Source: an uncultured Luteimonas sp. (GTDB taxonomy: Bacteria > Pseudomonadota > Gammaproteobacteria > Xanthomonadales > Xanthomonadaceae). From it: 64,000 bases of DNA. Positions 36,179 through 46,000 of the stretch are shown in pieces (position 1 is the first letter of the stretch; each line of letters begins with the position of its first letter). Under the pieces are notes generated by a model, which worked only from the letters and a program-made list of their open reading frames with translations, ran no database searches and had not been told where the DNA came from. The position numbers and the translations under genes were made by a program. The stretch spans positions 1 to 64,000 of the forward strand of contig CALLKI010000077.1 of NCBI GenBank assembly GCA_938008415.1, written 5' to 3'.

Positions 36179-37969
36179 ATGAAACACCCCAGGAACATTA
36201 CCGCCCGGACGATCCTCGCCCTGGGCTTTGCCCTCCTCTGTGGCGCCACCCCCCCGGGCGCCGCCGCCCAGTCCCTCGGCGCCTGCAATTCGTTCTACTC
36301 CCCCGGCTTCACCCTGGCCGAGGGCAAGCTCAACCCCAGCCAGCCAGCCATGAACAAGCCGGCCAAGGGGGTGGCTGTCCGCGAGCCGAACTTCAACACC
36401 TGTCTGGTCCGCGCCACCGACCGGACCTCGGACACGGGCTCGTCCACCACCTTCATCCGCAACGACTACTCGCGCCGGCAGGCCTTCAACGCCGACAACA
36501 CCTACTTCATCGCCTACACGATCGACGGGTGGTGGCACCTGTACGACGCCAACACCATGAAGCACCTGCGCAGGCTGTCGCCGAGGGTGGTCAACCCCTC
36601 CACCCCCGCCCAGTACCACATGGCGGGCGACGCCGAGCCGCAGTGGCACCCGACCGACCCGAACATCCTGTACTACCTGCCGACCAACGGCGGCACCAAG
36701 CTGCTCAAGCTGGACGTGCGCAACAACTCCTATTCGGTCGCCGCCGATTTCGCCGGCAAGCTGCCCTCCTGGGCGTCCGGCGCGGCGCACATCTGGACCA
36801 AGTCGGAAGGCTCCCCGTCCGCCGACGGGCGCTACTGGGGTTTCCAGGTCGAAGACAGCAACTTCCGCCTGCTCGGCTACATCGTCTGGGACCTGCAGGA
36901 AAACCGGCTGGTCGGCAGCATGCAGAGCAGCAGCCGCCCGGACCACTCCAGCATGTCCGCCTCGGGCCGCTGGTTCGTGACCTCCTCCGACTCGACCGGC
37001 ACCTGGGCCTGGTCGCGTGACTTCACCATCAAGAAGAAGCTGCTCAACAAGAGCGAGCACTCCGACCTGGCGTTCGGCCCGAACGGCGAGGACTACTACG
37101 TCTCGATCGACTACCAGAGCAACAACGGCGACGTATTCTTCGTCGACATCGACGCCTGCCCCGGCGTGCCGGCGTCCGCGACCAGCGCACCGCTGTGCCC
37201 GCGCACCGTTCTGTTCCCGACCTACAACAACGGCTCGGCCACCGCTCTGCACGTCTCGGGCAAGGGCATGAGGAAGCCGGGCTGGGTGGTGATCAGCACC
37301 TATGGGACCTCGCGCACGCGCAGTGGCGAGTGGCCCTGGTACACCAACAAGATCTTCGCGGTCGAGCTGAAGGCGAACCCGCGCATCTACCCGCTGGCCT
37401 TCACCCGCAACGCCGGCGGCGGCTACTGGGCCGAACCGCACGCCTCGGTCAGCCGCGACTTCACCCGGATCATCTTCAACAGCAACTGGGCTACGAGCGG
37501 CGAAAACGTCGAGGCCTACATCGTGCACATCCCGCCGACCGCGCTTCCCGGCGGCTCGGCTCCACCGTCCCCGCCTTCCACGCCGCAATACGTGACCGGC
37601 GGCAAGCTGCCGGCATTGCCGGCGTCCAGCACCAACAGCAGCCGTGCCACCAGTGCCTCGAGGGCCAGGCCGGCCCAGCCGGGTGCCGATGCCGGGCAGG
37701 GGCAATCCGCGCCGCTTCCCGCGGAGGGTGGCCCCGGCACGGGCGGCGAGAGCGCACGCGTCGCGATCACGCCGGCGGCCGTGCTGGCCTACCGCCAGGC
37801 GGCGGCCCTGCTCCGCGCCGGTCTGCTGGAATCCCCGCAGGTCCGCCGGACCGCCTACATGGCGTCGCTGCTGCCCGCGACCCCGTACATCGGCTGGACC
37901 AGGCTTTCCTGGCACGGCGCATCCAGCCTGCGCTCCGCCTTCGGCCGCCTGGCGGAACGCCTGCGCTGA
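36179..37969 (+). CDS. Secreted beta-propeller-like protein, function unknown
   Basis: I do not recognise a named family with confidence. The 596-residue product has a signal peptide (1-30, ending AAAQS). Residues about 60-455 contain repeated strand motifs of the type PQWHPTDPNILYY, GSPSADGRYWGF, HSSMSASGRWFVT, HSDLAFGPNGEDYYV and PHASVSRDFTRIIF, as in TolB-like or oligogalacturonate-lyase-like propellers; several begin with His. A Pro/Ser/Ala linker (about 455-525) leads to a helical C-terminal tail with no PEP-CTERM motif. Its place in the locus suggests an action on the polymer, perhaps binding or lysis. Confidence 0.7.
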   Translation: MKHPRNITARTILALGFALLCGATPPGAAAQSLGACNSFYSPGFTLAEGKLNPSQPAMNKPAKGVAVREPNFNTCLVRATDRTSDTGSSTTFIRNDYSRRQAFNADNTYFIAYTIDGWWHLYDANTMKHLRRLSPRVVNPSTPAQYHMAGDAEPQWHPTDPNILYYLPTNGGTKLLKLDVRNNSYSVAADFAGKLPSWASGAAHIWTKSEGSPSADGRYWGFQVEDSNFRLLGYIVWDLQENRLVGSMQSSSRPDHSSMSASGRWFVTSSDSTGTWAWSRDFTIKKKLLNKSEHSDLAFGPNGEDYYVSIDYQSNNGDVFFVDIDACPGVPASATSAPLCPRTVLFPTYNNGSATALHVSGKGMRKPGWVVISTYGTSRTRSGEWPWYTNKIFAVELKANPRIYPLAFTRNAGGGYWAEPHASVSRDFTRIIFNSNWATSGENVEAYIVHIPPTALPGGSAPPSPPSTPQYVTGGKLPALPASSTNSSRATSASRARPAQPGADAGQGQSAPLPAEGGPGTGGESARVAITPAAVLAYRQAAALLRAGLLESPQVRRTAYMASLLPATPYIGWTRLSWHGASSLRSAFGRLAERLR

Positions 37970-37972
37970 CCG

Positions 37973-39664
37973 TCACCCCCCCGTCCCGTCCCCCTTCAGC
38001 CGCCCCCGCAGGTGCTGCGGGGGCGGTACGCCATGGGCATCGAGCGCCTCGAGCCCGGCTGCCACGCTGTAGGTGTGGCAGCCGTCGAGCGCGGGCAGGA
38101 ACCCGGGTGACAGCATGGACAGCGGGCGCTCGCGGTAGGCCCTGGGCGACAGTTCCAGCACCTCGTTGAAGACGAGGGCCGCACCGTAGATCGGCACGCA
38201 GCACTGCGCCGGGCGGATCAGCCTGCCCTCGTGAAGGAACATGCGCCCGGCCGGGCGCGACCTGCGCGCGTCCGCCAGGACCGGGTTCGCGGGATGCGGC
38301 AGGTAGGGGCCCGTCAACGATCTGGAATGGAACAGGAACAGTTCGTCCGACAGACTGCCGCCGCACTCGGAAACGTTCGCGAACAGGTACCAGATCCCAT
38401 CCTGGTGGTACAGCGTCGGGTCGACGCACTCCCTCCCCTCGATCAGGTCCGCGACGCGTTCCCAGCGCAACGGGAACTCCACGCAGCGGTACAGGCTGAC
38501 CCGCTTCGCCTCGCAGGACTCGACCATGAGGTAGCGCTCGCCTTCCCAGTCGAAGACCTGCGGGTAGGACATGTGCACGTCCTCGTCGAGCACCGTCCCC
38601 AGGCGCGCCCAGCTGCCGTCGTCCAGGAGTTCCAGACAGACGATGATGCCCTTGCCGCGCGCATGCACGAATTCCTCGACGAACAGGTAGCGCCGACCTG
38701 ATTCCACCAGGGGGAAAGGGTCGGCCCAGTAGTCCCTGCCCGGCGCCACCAGACAGGTGAAGCGGTCCAGCCGCGGCGAGTCCGGATCGATCCTGTCCAC
38801 GCCGTCGCGCAGCAGCACGAACCACGGCTGGCGGGAACGTGCCCGGCGACCGTGCCATCCGAGGAACTGGCGCAGCGCGACGGCGAACGAGGCCAGCCCG
38901 GAACCGGCTGGCAACGTGAACCCCGAGGGCGCGGTGCGCAGCAGCCCGACGCCGCACGCACCGCCTTCGTCCTGCGTGCACAGCGCACGCAGCGCGCGCA
39001 GCAGCAGCGCCGGCAGCTTCACGAAGGCCGTGTCGCGCTGCCTGCTGTAGGACATGGCGACGGTGGCGCCGGTCGACGCGGCCAGGGGCCGGGACGAGCC
39101 GCCGTCCACGGAGACCAGATGCAACGCGGTTTCGGTCACGGCCTCGCCGCGCAGCATCGGCACGAGCAGCGCGATGCCGGCGTGGTCCGCCTGCACCAGG
39201 TCCGCGTCCAGCACCCAGCAGCCGTGGCGTGCCAGCGGCGCCAGGCGCTGCGCCGTTGCGACGTCTCCCTGCAGGATCACGAGGTCGGGCCGCGTTTCGG
39301 CGACGTGCCGGACCAGCGTTTCCGTTCCGGCCCCGCACCCGATGCGACGTCCTCCGGCAACCTCGCGGGCACGGGCCATCGCCATCGGGCCATCCGGGAT
39401 GCGGCCGGCCGCGCGCCCGAGCAACCGAAACACGAGGCGCTCGAACGCCAGGAACATCCGCATCGCCAGTCCCGGGCGCAGCGTGGACGGCGGGGGGGCA
39501 AGCCCCTCGCACTCGACCACGTCCAGTTCCACGCAACCGCTCGATGCCGCCTCGGCGATGAATGTCGCCAGCCACCGCGGGATCAGCGGGGCAACCAGCA
39601 GCTGCACGCGCAACGGCACGGCCGATTCCGGCAGGCCTGCATACAGCGGCGTGCGCCGCGTCAT
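37973..39664 (-). CDS. Formyltransferase-like domain fused to glucosaminyltransferase-like propeller domain
   Basis: A 563-residue two-part protein. Residues about 15-260 resemble formyl/methionyl-tRNA-formyltransferase-like domains (RPDLVILQGD, then a GEAVTETALHLV strand) but I see no clear catalytic triad. Residues about 275-545 match the C-terminal domain of glucosamine inositolphosphorylceramide transferase-type proteins, with DYWADPFPLVESGRRYLFVEE and a five-bladed GH43-like pattern. Such fusions occur in exopolysaccharide loci; the reaction is unknown. Start: ATG at 39664; an ATG at 39688 is possible. Its stop is 3 bases from the propeller gene's stop. Confidence 0.7.
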   Translation of the reverse strand: MTRRTPLYAGLPESAVPLRVQLLVAPLIPRWLATFIAEAASSGCVELDVVECEGLAPPPSTLRPGLAMRMFLAFERLVFRLLGRAAGRIPDGPMAMARAREVAGGRRIGCGAGTETLVRHVAETRPDLVILQGDVATAQRLAPLARHGCWVLDADLVQADHAGIALLVPMLRGEAVTETALHLVSVDGGSSRPLAASTGATVAMSYSRQRDTAFVKLPALLLRALRALCTQDEGGACGVGLLRTAPSGFTLPAGSGLASFAVALRQFLGWHGRRARSRQPWFVLLRDGVDRIDPDSPRLDRFTCLVAPGRDYWADPFPLVESGRRYLFVEEFVHARGKGIIVCLELLDDGSWARLGTVLDEDVHMSYPQVFDWEGERYLMVESCEAKRVSLYRCVEFPLRWERVADLIEGRECVDPTLYHQDGIWYLFANVSECGGSLSDELFLFHSRSLTGPYLPHPANPVLADARRSRPAGRMFLHEGRLIRPAQCCVPIYGAALVFNEVLELSPRAYRERPLSMLSPGFLPALDGCHTYSVAAGLEALDAHGVPPPQHLRGRLKGDGTGG

Positions 39665-39995
39665 TCCTTGTCCGCTCCCGTGCCTCATCCTCCCCCGCTC
39701 CCCGGGGCCGGGCCGCGCGTGCCCGGACCCGTCGTCCGCGCCATGCCCCGCGGCATCCCACCATGGGCGCGGACCGCAAATCCCCGGTCTGCTTCCACTT
39801 TGCCGGCCGGACCGGCCTGTGCATCCCTGACGTCGAGTGTACGCGCCCTCCCGGTGAAATGTGCGGGCAGCGCGAAGCCACCGGAGCCATCCGTCTTCGC
39901 CCGGTTCACCCGCTGCCCTCACGGATGCCGCTGCTAGGATATCGGTCTGCCGGCGATGGCCGCCGCAGCACGGGTGGCACCGACGGGTCCAGGGC
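39665..39995. other. 331-base divergent intergenic region
   Basis: No gene is seen. An extended -10 element TGCTAGGAT (39932-39940) lies about 55 bases before the J-domain gene on the plus strand. A minus-strand promoter for the fusion gene should be here but no clear hexamers were recognised. Confidence 0.4.
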
Positions 39996-40670
39996 ATGGG
40001 CGTGGATTTCTCCCAACTGTATTCGCAACTTGGCCTCGAGCCGGGATGTACGCTCGAACAGTTGAAGCACGCCTACAGGAAACGCGTCGCCGAGTTGCAT
40101 CCGGACAGGCACGGGCACCAGCAGGGCAGCGAGCAACTGGCCGACCTGATCTCGCTCTACCGGATGGCGATCCAGTTCCACGAAACCCATGGCCGGCTGC
40201 CGGGCAGCAGCGCCGGTGGGAATCGCGCGCCCCGCGCCACGCCCGGGGCACCGCCATCGCCGGCGCCACCACCACGCCAGGCACACGCCGACGACGTCGG
40301 CGCGAACACGACGATCCGCAGCCACTGGTGGCTGCTGCTGATCATCGCCGCCCTGGTCGGCTACCTGGTTTTTTCCACGCCCAACGCCCCGCGCGGAACC
40401 GGCGCGGCCACGCCTTCCCGTTCATCCGTCCCCGTCGCCGCGCCTTACGCATCCGGCGCGGAACAGCAACTGCTCCGCGTGGGCATGGAAGCGGACCAGG
40501 TGCTCGCCATCCAGGGACCGCCGACGCGCGTCCACGAGGACGTGTGGGAGTACGGCCCGTCCTGGTTGCGCTTCGACAGGCGGGGCCGCCTCGTGGAATG
40601 GCACAGTTCGCCGCTCTACAGGCTCAGGGTCGCCTCGCCGCAGCCGGAACGGGAGCCGGCACGGGAATGA
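39996..40670 (+). CDS. Membrane-anchored J-domain protein
   Basis: A 224-residue protein. Residues 5-60 form a J domain with the essential HPD at 35-37 (AELHPDRHG), predicted to stimulate an Hsp70 ATPase. A Pro/Ala-rich linker leads to one membrane segment (about 109-125, WWLLLIIAALVGYLVF). The C-terminal domain (about 150-210), with VGMEADQVLAIQGPPTR and WEYGPSWLRFDRRGRLVEW, resembles SmpA/BamE-like folds. The J domain would be cytosolic and the C-domain periplasmic. It lies alone on the plus strand between two minus-strand genes of the polymer locus. The client is unknown. Confidence 0.8.
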   Translation: MGVDFSQLYSQLGLEPGCTLEQLKHAYRKRVAELHPDRHGHQQGSEQLADLISLYRMAIQFHETHGRLPGSSAGGNRAPRATPGAPPSPAPPPRQAHADDVGANTTIRSHWWLLLIIAALVGYLVFSTPNAPRGTGAATPSRSSVPVAAPYASGAEQQLLRVGMEADQVLAIQGPPTRVHEDVWEYGPSWLRFDRRGRLVEWHSSPLYRLRVASPQPEREPARE

Positions 40671-40685
40671 GCATGCGGCGCGCCT

Positions 40686-42080
40686 TCACCGCGCGCCGCG
40701 CCTGAACAGGACGACCTCCACGGTCTGCAGCAGGATCATGAAGTCGAACAGCAGGCCATGGTTCTTCACGTAGAACAGGTCGTACTTGAGCTTCTCCACC
40801 GCGTCCTTCACCGACGCCCCGTACGGATAGCGCAGCTGCGCCCAGCCGGTCAGCCCCGGCTTCACAGAATGCCGGATGTTGTAGTACCGGATCTGCCCGT
40901 TGAGCTGCTCGACGAACTGCGGGCGCTCGGGGCGCGGCCCGACGAAGCTCATGTCGCCGACCAGCACGTTGAACAGCTGCGGCAGTTCGTCAAGGCGCGT
41001 CTGGCGGATGAAGCGGCCGACGCGCGTGACCCGGTCGTCGTTGGCGGAAGCCCAGCGCGCGACGCCATCCTTCTCCGCGTCGGGCCGCATGCTGCGGAAC
41101 TTGATCAGGTTGAAGGTGCGCCCGCCCTCGCCCACGCGGACCTGCCGGTACAGGACCGGTGACCCGGACTCCAACCAGATGCAGAAGGCCACCAGCAGCA
41201 TCACCGGCCAGGCCAGCAGCAGCAGGACCAGGGCCGCGGTGATGTCGAACGCGCGCTTGGTCAGCCGGCGCGGGATGGAATGGTCGAACCCGCCCGAGAA
41301 CACCAGGGACGAGGGATCGGCGATCTCGAGCTTGATCAGGCCGGCCTCGCGCTCGAAGAACATGCTCAGGTCGACGACCGAGATGCCCTTCTGCGCGCAC
41401 TGCAGGATCTGCTCCATCGGCAGCGCGCCGCGGCGCTCGTCCGGCGCGACCACGATCTCGTGCGCGTTCAGCCGGTCGGCCAGCTGCGGCAACGTCTCGT
41501 CCGTGCGGATCAGCAGCTCCTCGGCGACCACCGTTTCCTGGCCCGGGATCGGCAGGAAGCCGATGATGGTGAACGCCTTGCGGTCGCTGCGGCGGCGCAG
41601 GCGCTGGTTGATCAGGTTGGCGTTGCGGCCGGCACCAAGGATCACGATCCGGCGCTTGAACGCCTCCACGCCGAACAGGCTGTAGACCAGCAGCCGCAGC
41701 AGGCAGATCGCAACGAAGCCGATGCCCAGCGCGATCGCGAGCACGCCACGGCCGATGTAGGTCTGCGGCACCAGGTAATACAGCACCAGCAGCCCGATGC
41801 CGCCGAACCCGAACGCCAGCGCGATGCGCAGCACCAGGTCGATGCGGCTGTGGCGCACGTGCGGCTGGTAGAGGCCGAACGCGGCCATCGCGCCGGTGAT
41901 GAAGATCGCGACCAGCAGGGAACGCACGGGCGCGGTTTCGACGAACAATCCCCTGCCGGCCGGGTCATCCAGGAATCGCAGCCAGACCGCGGCGGTCACC
42001 GCCAGCAGCATCGTCAGCAGTTCGACCAGCCACAGGATCCTGATCGTGCGGTTGACCCTGCTCGTGAATGCCGAAGACAT
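40686..42080 (-). CDS. Initiating sugar phosphotransferase (WcaJ/EpsB type)
   Basis: Transfers a sugar-1-phosphate from a UDP-sugar to undecaprenyl phosphate, the first step of repeat-unit assembly. The 464-residue product has four N-terminal membrane segments, a CoA-binding-like Rossmann domain (RIVILGAGRNA), a fifth membrane segment (ITAALVLLLLAWPVMLL) and the bacterial sugar transferase domain: VRVGEGGRTFNLIKFRSM, TRLDELPQLFNVL, GPRPERP and HSVKPGLTGWAQ. It matches the exosortase-associated EpsB subgroup by layout. The start at 42080 (MSSAFTSRVN) is chosen; upstream in-frame sequence is not conserved. Confidence 0.92.
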   Translation of the reverse strand: MSSAFTSRVNRTIRILWLVELLTMLLAVTAAVWLRFLDDPAGRGLFVETAPVRSLLVAIFITGAMAAFGLYQPHVRHSRIDLVLRIALAFGFGGIGLLVLYYLVPQTYIGRGVLAIALGIGFVAICLLRLLVYSLFGVEAFKRRIVILGAGRNANLINQRLRRRSDRKAFTIIGFLPIPGQETVVAEELLIRTDETLPQLADRLNAHEIVVAPDERRGALPMEQILQCAQKGISVVDLSMFFEREAGLIKLEIADPSSLVFSGGFDHSIPRRLTKRAFDITAALVLLLLAWPVMLLVAFCIWLESGSPVLYRQVRVGEGGRTFNLIKFRSMRPDAEKDGVARWASANDDRVTRVGRFIRQTRLDELPQLFNVLVGDMSFVGPRPERPQFVEQLNGQIRYYNIRHSVKPGLTGWAQLRYPYGASVKDAVEKLKYDLFYVKNHGLLFDFMILLQTVEVVLFRRGAR

Positions 42081-42239
42081 CAACCTCGCTCCCCGCGACG
42101 CGACACCCGGGCATCCCGGCCCGTCCCCCGTCGCCCTCATGGATGCCTCCGCACGATCCGGTGCGGAACTTCCGGCCGGGCGAACCTTGCCCGCCTGCCG
42201 GTAATACGGATCACAGGACCGCCAGCGGCCACCTCCGGG

Positions 42240-42259
42240 CCGCGGGGGGAGCCCCGCGG
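42240..42259 (-). terminator. GC-rich stem-loop after the hydrolase gene
   Basis: CCGCGGGG (42240-42247) and CCCCGCGG (42252-42259) form an 8-bp stem 3 bases downstream of the minus-strand stop at 42263. No T-run follows, so it is at best a weak terminator or a 3'-end stabilising hairpin for the NRPS operon. Confidence 0.45.
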
Positions 42260-42262
42260 GAA

Positions 42263-43069
42263 TCAGGCGGCCGTCGCGAGGGGCACGGACTCCTCGACCC
42301 ACCGGCCGATGGCGTCCACCACGCGGCGCCGGTCACTGGCCGCGAACAGCAGGTGGTCCAGCTCCGGGTGGAACTCCAGGCGCAGGCCCGGGTGGCCTCG
42401 CAGCCGGCCATAGGTGGCAACCAGCTGCCGCCCGTGCGTCAGGTACCCGGTCACCCCGCCGGTGTAGAACCCGAGCACGCGCACGCCGCGGTCGAGCGCA
42501 CGCGCCAGGCCGGAGCGGTATTCCTCCGGTGATGGCCAGTTGCGGTAGTCCTCGGCGGCCGGCGGCGGGGCCTCGCCGGAGGACAGCCGGCGCAGCCACC
42601 GCACCAGCTTGCGCAGCAGCCTGGCCGGCGAATTGCGCAACAGCAGCTTCAGCCGCCCCACGTGGTACCAGACGTTCTTCACCGCCAGCGGATCGACCAG
42701 GATCAGCCCGTCGACCCGGTCGTCGATGGTGGCCATGCGCCAGCCAAGGTCTGCGGCGCTGCAGATGCCGCCGACCAGGAACCGGCTGCTGCCGGTGCGC
42801 GCCGCGAGCGCGTCGAAGGCCTGCTCCACCTTCTCCTGCGCCGTGCCGCGCATCCCGGCGTCGCCGATCCCGGGCAGGTCGAAGCGGAACACGTCGAAGC
42901 CGGCCTGCGCCAGGCGGTCGGCCAGGTCCACGTGCAGGCGCAGCGGCCCCGGGCGGTGGAGCAACCCGGCGTTGAACAGCACCACCGTCATCCCGCGCCG
43001 CGGCCCGCGCGCGGGCGTGAGGATGCCGAAATCCCCGTCTTCGCCGAAGGAAAGCACCTCTTCTTCCAC
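42263..43069 (-). CDS. Alpha/beta hydrolase, exosortase A system hydrolase 1-like
   Basis: A 268-residue soluble hydrolase. The nucleophile elbow is GGICSA (101-105 core), which puts Cys103 rather than Ser at the nucleophile position. FRFDLPGIGDAG and a C-terminal ELDHLLF supply the rest of the fold and the catalytic His. From memory this resembles the first of two hydrolases associated with exosortase A loci. The start is GTG at 43069 with GGGAGG 5 bases before it, overlapping the NRPS end region, so the two are coupled. Confidence 0.82.
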   Translation of the reverse strand: MEEEVLSFGEDGDFGILTPARGPRRGMTVVLFNAGLLHRPGPLRLHVDLADRLAQAGFDVFRFDLPGIGDAGMRGTAQEKVEQAFDALAARTGSSRFLVGGICSAADLGWRMATIDDRVDGLILVDPLAVKNVWYHVGRLKLLLRNSPARLLRKLVRWLRRLSSGEAPPPAAEDYRNWPSPEEYRSGLARALDRGVRVLGFYTGGVTGYLTHGRQLVATYGRLRGHPGLRLEFHPELDHLLFAASDRRRVVDAIGRWVEESVPLATAA

Positions 43070-43070
43070 C

Positions 43071-46000
43071 TCAACCTCCCTTCAACGGCATTGCGGCCAG
43101 CGCTGCGACCACGCCCGCGGCCGCGCGCAGCGGGATCAGGCCCTGGATCTCGACCTGGCTGGTCCAGGCCGAAAGCTCCGCGGACAGGCCGATGCGGGTG
43201 AAGCCTTCGGGCAGGGGCGCGCCGTCCTCCACCACCGCCACGCACGGGCGTCCGCCCGTCTCCGGCAGGCCTGGCATGGCCATGAGCTCCTCCCGGAAGC
43301 CGGGCGCGAGCACGAAGCCCGCCAGTTCGTCCGGCATGGCCTCCGGCCCCCTGCCCCGGAACGGGTAGCGCTCGCGGGAACGCCGTTCGGCCGCGTCCAG
43401 CGCATCGAGCGCACGCAGGTACCCGCCTGCATCGAACACCGGCTGCCAGAACCACAATGCATCCGCGCCCGCCTCATCCGCGGCGGCGGTGGCGAGCATC
43501 GCCGACGCGCGGATGCCCATCAGCGCCAGCGGCACCTCGCCCGCGCGCTCGCGCAGGGCACGCGCGGCGTGCGCGATCTCCCGCGGCGCCAGCGCCGGCC
43601 GGAACCGGTCGCTCGTGCCCGGCGAATCGCCCGTGCCGTGGTAATCGAAGCGCATGCAGGCCAGCCCGGCCGCCGCCAGCTGCGCGGCGATGCCCGCGAA
43701 AAAGCGGTAGCTGCGCTGGTGCTCGTGCAGCAGCGGCGGACACATCAGCACCGCGCCACGCGGATTCCCCTGCGGCGGATGGTAGATGCCGAACAGGCGG
43801 CGATCCGCCGGACCGAAGTGGAACGGCACCGGGATGCCCTCCCGCACTGCCGCGGCCCCGCCCGCTTCGGCATCCGCGTCTTCCGGCCCCGCGCGGAAGC
43901 CGGCCGGGAAGGTCGCGGCGATCTGCGCCAGCGTGGACGAGGCCAGCATCAGCAGGTCCATGCGCACGCCGGTCTCGCGCTGCACGCGCGCGGCGACCTT
44001 GACCGCGAGCAGCGAGTGCCCGCCGGCGTCGAAGAAGTTGTCGTCCGGACCGACCTCCACGCCAAGCTCGTCCGACCAGACTTTGGCCAGGTAGCGCACC
44101 GCGGGTGGATAATCCGTGCGTACCCGTCCTGCATCGCCACGCACGGTATCGCGCGAAACTGGCGCCGGCAGCGCCTTGCGGTCCACCTTGCCGTTGGGCA
44201 GCAGCGGGATCCGGTCGAGCAGCACCAGGTGCTGCGGCACCATGTACGAAGGCAGCTGCCCGCGCAGGTGCCCGGCCATCCCCGCCTCGTCGAGCGTCTG
44301 CCCGGGATGCGGCACCACGTATGCGACGAGGCGGACGTCGCCCGGCCGGTCCTCGCGCGCCATCGCGACCACCCTCGCCACCGCCGGGTGCGTGGCGAGG
44401 GTGGCCTCGATCTCGCCAAGCTCGATCCGGTAGCCGCGCACCTTGACCTGGAAATCGAGACGCCCCAGGTGCTCCAGCTGGCCGTCCGTGCGCCAGCGCC
44501 CGCGGTCGCCGGTGCGGTAGATCCGCGCGCCGGCCACACCAGGGCGGGAACGGTCGGGCACGAAACGCTCCGCCGTCAATTCCGGCCGGCCCAGGTAGCC
44601 GAGGGTCACGCCGTCGCCGCCGATGCAGATCTCGCCGGGCACGCCGAGCGGGCACAGGTTGCCGCGCTCGTCGAGGATCCACACCTGGGTGTTGGCGATC
44701 GGGTGGCCGATGTGGATGTCGGCCTCGCCATCCCTGCCCGCGGTGATGCGCGCGCAGGTGGACCACACCGTGGTCTCGGTCGGGCCATAGAGGTTCCACA
44801 GCGCGCCGCAGCGCGTCAGCAGTTGCCTCGCCAGGTCGGGCGCCATCGGCTCGCCGCCGCACAGCACCGTGAATCCGGGCCCGCCCCGCCAACCGGTCTC
44901 CAGCAGCATCCGCCACGTGGAGGGCGTGGCCTGCATCATCGTCGCGCCGGAATCGCGCAGCAGCGCGGCGAGCGCGAATCCATCCACGGCGGTGTCGCGG
45001 TCGGCGATCACCACCTGCGCGCCCACGGACAGCGGCAGCAGCAGTTCCAGCACCGCGATGTCGAACGACAGCGTGGTGACGGCGAGCAGGCGGTCGTCCG
45101 GGCCGATGCCCGGTTCGGCCTGCATGCCGGTGATGAAATTGGTCACCGCGGCGTGGTGCACCTGCACGCCCTTGGGCCTGCCGGTGGACCCCGACGTGTA
45201 GATCACGTAGGCCACCGATTCCGGCAGGGCGCAGTCCACGTCGCGGCCGATACGCGTCTCCGGCTGTGCCTCCAGCGGCGTGGCCGGGTCGTCGAGCACC
45301 AGCACCGGACGGCCCTGCATGTCGATGCGGCCGGCATGCCGGCGCTGCGTGACCAGCGCGACCAGGCCCGCGTCGGATGCCATGTACGCCAACCGCTCTT
45401 CGGGGAAGGCCGGGTCGAGCGGCACGTAGCCGGCGCCGCTCTTGAGGATGCCGAGCAGGGCCGCGGGCATGTCCGCGTCGCGGTCCACCATCAGCCCGAC
45501 CAGCATGCCGCGGCGCACGCCGTGCGCGCGCAGCAGGTGTGCGATGCGGTTGGCGCGCGCCTCGAGCCCGGCGTAGGTCAGCTCCTCGCCGCCCGCGCGC
45601 ACCGCGATCCGCTCCGGCGTGCGGTCGCACTGCCGCTCGAACAGCTCGTGCATCCGGCACTCGCGGTCATACGGCACCGGCGGCGGCTGCAGCGCGCGCA
45701 GCTCCTCGAGCGCGACGTCGCCGACCAGCGGCAGGCGGCCGCATTCCGTGCCCGGCGCGGCGACCGCCGCGCGCAGCAGGGTCTCGTACGCCGCCAGCCA
45801 GCGACGCACGGTGGATTCGTCGAAAAGGTCGGTGTTGTACTGGCATTCCAGACGCAACCCGCCACCACGGATCTGTGCCGCGTTGACGAACAGCTCGAAC
45901 GCGTCGTAGCTGCGCGGGTTGTCGAAAAATTCCAGCTCCAGCCCCGGGAAAGCGTCCTTCTCGCCGTCTGCCGCCTGGTCGATGTTGAACAGCACGCTGA

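Noticed and set aside
36179..37969. Possible PEP-CTERM protein sorted by an exosortase
   Set aside because: The C-terminus ends in a Ser/Arg/Leu helix with no Pro-Glu-Pro motif, no membrane segment and no basic tail.
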